Shown here one piece after another: positions 62,050 to 64,000 of a stretch of 64,000 bases of DNA (positions are counted from its first letter, which is position 1; each line of letters starts with the position of its first letter). A program made the translations under genes and the position numbers. This DNA comes from Lagopus muta (taxonomy: Eukaryota > Chordata > Aves > Galliformes > Phasianidae). The notes below the pieces were generated by a model, which saw only the letters and a list, made by a program, of their open reading frames with translations, ran no database searches and was not told the DNA's origin. Where the stretch lies: positions 248,001 through 312,000 of the forward strand of contig NC_064468.1 in assembly GCF_023343835.1 (NCBI RefSeq), written 5' to 3'.

Positions 62050-62563
62050 CAGGGACCCCACAGGGACACACAGAGATGCCACAGGCACCTCATAGAGACA
62101 CACACAGGCACATAGGGACCCCATAGAGACACGCAGGGACCCCGTAGGGACCCCACAGGGACCAAGAGGGACACATAGGGACCCGATAGGGACACAGAGG
62201 GACACAGAGAGACCCCACAGAGACCCTAAAGGGACACAGAGCGACTCTATAGGGACCCCATAGGGACACACAGGGGCACATATGGACCCCACTGGGACAC
62301 AGAGAGACCCATTGGAGACTCCATAGAGGCCCCATAGGGACACGCAGGGACCCATTAGGGACCCCAGAGGGACACGTATGGACACACAGAGGCCACATAG
62401 AGACAGAGGGAGACCCCATAGGGACCCCATGGGGACATGTAGGGACCTCATTCGGACCACAGGGACACAGAGAAACCCATTGGAGACGCCATGGAGGCCC
62501 CATAGGAACACAGACGGCAGAGAGACCCCATAGGGACCCCACATGGACACATAGGGACACCGT
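62050..62563 (+). repeat. 10/11-bp GGGAC minisatellite, unit 3
   Basis: Same block, about 40 bp shorter than in units 1 and 2, with several modules gained or lost. Confidence 0.9.
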
Positions 62564-62806
62564 TGTTGTCAGCAACTGTGAGACTGCGAGACCCCCCCCC
62601 CGCGGGGTGTGACGCGTTAGGCCCTCTCCCTGCTCTATGATAGATGGGTGGTTCGTGCCCTTAGGGGCGTAAACGAAGCACTTAGGCTATATAAGCTAGT
62701 GTATACGTGTAATAAACGCCATTTGCTGCTCATCACATTGGTGTCACCTCAGTAGTTGGCCCAGCTACGGTCTCCCAGGGAAGCGGAACGGGCGTTTACT
62801 GCAACA
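62564..62806 (+). repeat. 5' LTR, unit 3
   Basis: 243 bp with TGTTG...CAACA ends and the TATA box and AATAAA retained. Length differs through the C-run only. Confidence 0.9.
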
Positions 62807-63031
62807 AGTGTTGACCCCGACCGCCGTGATACCTGGGGGTGAGTCAGCTGTTCTGTAGGATCCCACTGCAGAGCGGTAAATTCAAATCCGCGGAGTGGTG
62901 GAAGCCCAGGGACGGGGAGGAGTGCGCATTACTCCTTGTCAGGCAGGAGGCTCGGGAAAAGGAGCCAGGATCCCTCTGGCACTAGGGGAAACGGCAGGAG
63001 AAGGCCAGACATACGTTCGGCCAGAGGCGTT

Positions 63032-63388
63032 ATGGAAGCCGTCATAAAGGTGATTGTTCATGCATGCAAAATTTATTGCGGGAAAAATGTTCCTTCTAAG
63101 AAGGAGGTTTCAGCGACACTCTCGTTGCTGGAGAAGGAGGGGCTATTATCATCCCCTTCTGACTTATATGATCCTGATAATTGGGATTCATTTACTGCTG
63201 TGCTCTCACAGAGGGCAATGTCCACTCAAAAAGTTGCGGAGTTTAAAGTGTGGGGATTAATTTTGACAGCTCTTAGGAAAGCGAAAGAGGAGAAGATTGC
63301 AGGTGACCGTGCTAGGGATCTGCTGGGGTTAGGGCCGGGGGGGGTCTTGTCTCCCCTACAGGTTCGCTGGAGGGCAAGATGGCGCTGA
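63032..63388 (+). pseudogene. gag: gag remnant, matrix part (unit 3)
   Basis: Same 118-codon fragment and frame break as in units 1 and 2. Confidence 0.85.
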
Positions 63389-64000
63389 CTCCTTCGGCCC
63401 CACCAGAAACAACGAGCCTGGGGATAAAGAAGAACGAAGCGGAGCAGGAACAATCACACCATAAAGAGGAGGACCCACCTCCTTACCCGGCTTGCAGCTT
63501 ATATCCTTCACTTAAGCCCTTCAAAGATAAAGGGGGAGGGGGGCCTGCGGAGGAATGCGGTATAACTTCTGGCACAGCTGATAAGAGGGTCCTTGGAGAG
63601 GGAGAGATGTCTGGAGGAGTTGTGGTGCGACCTGTGGAATGCGGCAGCGGGGGCGGGACTCACCTACTGCCCGATTCCGCTTGCTACGGCGGCCACCCCC
63701 CGAGGGGCGTGGATTGTCCCGCGCCGCTTTGCTGTGGGGGGGGCGTTCCGACGGGGATGGCCCCGGGGTCCGCTCAGGAGGGGCGTGGTCCCATATCGAC
63801 AGCTCCATGGGGCCCGCCTACCCTCACTGATTGGGCTCGTGTGAGAGAAGACATACGGGCTGCAGATCCGGCAGGTACCGCGCTTACTCTCCCGGTGGTG
63901 GTAAAACCAGAGGGTGCAGCTTGGACTCCTTTGGATTCCAAAGCGATTACTCGCCTCTCGGATTTAGTTAAAAGCAAAGGTCTGCATTCCCCTGTTACCA
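63379..64000 (+). pseudogene. gag: gag remnant, spacer and capsid start (unit 3, cut by window end)
   Basis: Open to the end of the window in the second frame, including the PPPY motif. The later frame break lies outside. Confidence 0.8.

Larger units (their letters stand above)
51786..64000. repeat. Segmental duplication, unit 3 (partial)
   Basis: Third copy, truncated by the window end inside the gag-like region of the retroviral element. Its satellite follows the same module vocabulary but has a different module order and is about 1.5 kb longer. Its CpG island carries an 11-bp insertion near 61890 and several substitutions. Units 1 and 2 are therefore more recent sisters of each other than of unit 3, or were homogenised by conversion. 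Confidence 0.9.
62564..64000 (+). mobile_element. Gag-only endogenous retroviral element, unit 3 (truncated by window)
   Basis: 5' LTR 62564-62806 (243 bp, with a longer C-run), leader, matrix remnant and the start of the second gag remnant. Same left flank type as the other units (an accgt variant before TGTTG). The 3' half is outside the window. Confidence 0.85.

Overview
The window looks like galliform bird DNA, most likely chicken or a close relative and probably from a GC-rich microchromosome. The evidence is many CR1 LINE tails, an alpharetrovirus-type LTR and gag, spliced genes with short introns, and abundant tatggggtccc-type minisatellites. No bacterial or viral gene organisation is present apart from the endogenous retroviral remnants.

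The whole window is about 2.5 head-to-tail copies of one segmental duplication. Unit 1 runs from base 1 to about 25865 and unit 2 from about 25866 to about 51785. Unit 3 starts at about 51786 and is cut by the window end. Offsets are 25865 bp between units 1 and 2 in the first satellite, and about 27.4 kb between units 2 and 3, mainly because the satellite is longer in unit 3. Units 1 and 2 are almost identical; unit 3 is more diverged.

Each unit has the same order. (1) A 7-10 kb satellite built from 10-bp modules, mostly in 30- and 50-bp combinations. (2) A CR1-rich stretch leading into a CpG island with two RFX X-box-like sites and a full CRE. (3) A 10/11-bp minisatellite. (4) A 3.26-kb gag-only endogenous retroviral element with both LTRs, resembling the ART-CH class. 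(5) 1.7 kb of the same satellite in inverted orientation. (6) Gene A, an 8-exon CCDC81-like gene on the + strand with a TATA box, an X-box-like site and a poly(A) signal. Its spliced reading frame is open for 502 codons in both complete units. (7) Two more minisatellite blocks of opposite orientation, a CR1 tail and a TGCAC/TG-rich repeat. (8) Gene B on the - strand, a multi-exon gene I do not recognise. Its splice phases agree from exon to exon, and it ends in a basic helix. A consensus X-box lies at its 5' edge, next to the following satellite.

Genes A and B converge, about 2.7 kb apart between poly(A) signals. CCDC81 proteins are centrosome/cilium-associated HU-domain proteins, and RFX factors drive ciliary and spermatogenic genes. 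The X-box-like sites at all three candidate promoters therefore suggest a ciliary or testis-type cassette amplified in tandem together with its satellite. Functional links between the genes are inference. Nearly all the long ORFs in this window are artefacts of the repeats.
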